Assembly (NCBI RefSeq): GCF_001968825.1 | Contig: NZ_MIEU01000016.1 | Coordinates: 372,001-436,000, forward strand | Source of the DNA: Tersicoccus sp. Bi-70 | GTDB taxonomy: Bacteria; Actinomycetota; Actinomycetes; Actinomycetales; Micrococcaceae | Direction: 5' to 3' | Length of the DNA: 64,000 bases | In this document: positions 62,631-64,000 of the stretch, piece by piece | Layout of the letters: every line of letters begins with the position of its first letter | Position numbering within the stretch: the first letter of the stretch is position 1 | Notes under the pieces: generated by a model | The model's database searches: none | Told to the model about the DNA's origin: nothing | Seen by the model: only the letters and a program-made list of their open reading frames with translations | Position numbers and translations under genes: made by a program

Positions 62631-64000
62631 TCAGCGCGCCGTGAGGAACTCGACGGTGAAGGTCGCCTCGTGCAGGACGAGCCGGTGCTCGGGTTCGACG
62701 TCGACGCCGCAGGAGCGGCTGCCGATGCCGTGCTGGGCGACGTCGAGGTGCAGGTGCAGCACGTCCGAGTCGGGCAGCTCGTGCGGGTGGTCGGCGGCGG
62801 CGAGCTGGGCCGGGGTGTGTCGCTGGACGTTGACGTTCAGCCAGCCGTCGACGGAGTCCGCGGCGTGCACCCGCACGGTCAGGACCGCCGGCGCGTCCTG
62901 CCCGGCCCGCAGCTGGAGCCAGCGCACGCCGCGGCGGTTGCCGTTCTCCTGCGGGGACGGGTAGCTCGTGATGAACTCGTCCACGGCCAGCCGGTGCCGG
63001 CCGACGCGCGCACCGATCGCCGTGTCCGCGTAGCTCTCCTGCGGGCCGGGCCCGAACCACTGCACGGTATCGATCGGTGCGGCATCCGCAGCAGCGCCCA
63101 GCACCGCCGGCAGCGTCAGCACGATGCCCTCGCGCGCGGCGGCCAGCGGGTGCTCGGCGGCGCTGCCCTCGGGGGTGATCGTGACCGTCAGCGCGACCCC
63201 GCCCGGCGTCGGCCGCCACGTCGTCGTCAACCGTGCCGCGGCGTCGCCCGCCGGCTCGCCCCACCGTTCGACGCGGGTCAGGGCTCCGTCGCGGTCGTCC
63301 CTGTCCAGGCCGCGGACGTCGACGGTGCGTCGCTGCCAGTCCCCCAGCCGGTGCTCCGCCCACGGCTGCGCGGCGGCGACCGGCACGAGGTCGGTACCCG
63401 CGTCGGCATCCCAGTCGAAGCCGGGCCGGTCGATGCGGCGGGTGTCCCGCGTCGGCTCGATGGTGCCACGGTCGTTGTCGGTCGGTGCGCGGTCCAGGCA
63501 CAGCGCCAGCCCCAGCAGGGGGATGCTGCCGAGGGAGGACGGCTCTCCGGTCGCGGTGAACGCCGCAATCCCGACCTGCCGGACGTCCTCGACGCCGTCG
63601 GCCGCGTCCGGTACCGCGCTGCCCGGTGCCGCGGGGACGGCCGGTGCGGGGCCGGGCGGCGGGCCGGCGAGCCGGCTCTGCCCGACCGCGACGACGTGCC
63701 CGGCCGGTGCCCAGGGAGTGTCCGCGGCGAGCGCCGCCGTCACCACGAGCCAGCTCTCCGGGCGCACCGCGACCGGGTCGGCCGGGTCGGTCCCGTCCCC
63801 CGGGCCGTCGCCGGCGACGCCGGCCCTGTGCCGGGTCCGCACGGTCAACTCGGGCAGGGTCAGATCGGGGACGGCGGCGATGCCCGTCTCGCCGGCCGGC
63901 ACGGGCGGCAACGGCAGCTCACCGTCGGCGATGGCGACGCCGTCCACCTCGCGGCGCCAGGTGAAGCGCAGGTAGCCGGTGTCCACAGCGGTGTTGCGGT
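62631..64000 (-). CDS. Beta-galactosidase (GH2, LacZ type), C-terminal part
   Basis: Open from the right window edge to a stop at 62631, about 456 codons, so the N-terminus and catalytic barrel lie outside. The visible part begins in a beta-sandwich (TGYLRFTWRREVDGVAIADG). It continues into the domain 5 / Bgal_small_N beta-supersandwich with LCLDRAPTDNDRG, VQWFGPGPQESYADT, DEFITSYPSPQENGNRRGVRW and the C-terminal LHLDVAQHGIGSRSCG, all LacZ signatures. It is the first visible gene of an operon with alpha-galactosidase and aldose epimerase. Confidence 0.92.
   Translation of the reverse strand, partial: RNTAVDTGYLRFTWRREVDGVAIADGELPLPPVPAGETGIAAVPDLTLPELTVRTRHRAGVAGDGPGDGTDPADPVAVRPESWLVVTAALAADTPWAPAGHVVAVGQSRLAGPPPGPAPAVPAAPGSAVPDAADGVEDVRQVGIAAFTATGEPSSLGSIPLLGLALCLDRAPTDNDRGTIEPTRDTRRIDRPGFDWDADAGTDLVPVAAAQPWAEHRLGDWQRRTVDVRGLDRDDRDGALTRVERWGEPAGDAAARLTTTWRPTPGGVALTVTITPEGSAAEHPLAAAREGIVLTLPAVLGAAADAAPIDTVQWFGPGPQESYADTAIGARVGRHRLAVDEFITSYPSPQENGNRRGVRWLQLRAGQDAPAVLTVRVHAADSVDGWLNVNVQRHTPAQLAAADHPHELPDSDVLHLHLDVAQHGIGSRSCGVDVEPEHRLVLHEATFTVEFLTAR

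Overview
The window is very GC-rich chromosomal DNA with strong G/C preference at third codon positions. It encodes mycothiol conjugate amidase (Mca), a WhiB Fe-S regulator, DUF3499, DUF5719, DUF4245 and DUF4307 proteins, a protein O-mannosyltransferase and a PIN-PhoH2 protein. This combination points to an actinobacterium, most likely a member of the Micrococcales (Micrococcaceae-like, for example Kocuria or a relative); the genus is an inference. Coding is dense, GTG starts are common, ATGA/GTGA overlaps are frequent, and no tRNA, rRNA, insertion sequence, prophage or CRISPR array is visible.

Layout. 1-5 kb: ABC-F fragment, ispE, rsmA, a DUF348/G5 surface protein and tatD (all minus). 5-10 kb: moxR / DUF58 / transglutaminase operon (plus). 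10-17 kb: an NAD-dependent semialdehyde dehydrogenase, then divergent rsmI and protein mannosyltransferase, then a long-chain acyl-CoA synthetase. 17-21 kb: DUF1461 membrane protein with a huge acidic extension, SpoIIM-like protein, and a divergent RDD protein. 21-25 kb: lipoprotein L,D-transpeptidase, S-adenosylhomocysteinase and DUF3499, with a divergent zincin-like gene. 25-32 kb: whiB, a giant glycosyltransferase/membrane protein and DUF5719 in one overlapping operon, with a TIGR03089 gene on the other side of the whiB promoter. 32-37 kb: GtrA, purK-purE, manA, a 41-bp tandem repeat and a small hypothetical gene. 37-43 kb: FemX-like ligase, glpX, DUF4245, carbonic anhydrase, fumC. 43-48 kb: NUDIX, pyruvate:quinone oxidoreductase, lone prepilin peptidase, a hypothetical/rhomboid pair. 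48-57 kb: phoH, uppS, hemolysin III, DUF255 thioredoxin protein, small membrane protein, mca, DUF4307, greA. 57-64 kb: ilvA, AI-2E permease and a galactoside operon (lacZ fragment, GH36 alpha-galactosidase, aldose epimerase).

Most genes are housekeeping: isoprenoid precursor and undecaprenyl-type lipid synthesis (ispE, uppS), ribosome methylation (rsmA, rsmI), envelope building (mannosyltransferase, L,D-transpeptidase, FemX, G5 protein, transglutaminase operon), central carbon (glpX, fumC, manA, poxB), purines (purK/E) and thiol/methyl metabolism (mca, ahcY). No mobile or defence system is present. The most notable signal is regulatory: about a dozen genes start exactly 6-7 nt after a TAnnnT -10 hexamer, the layout of leaderless mRNAs. 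Three more such hexamers launch tiny upstream reading frames that overlap the start of the following gene.
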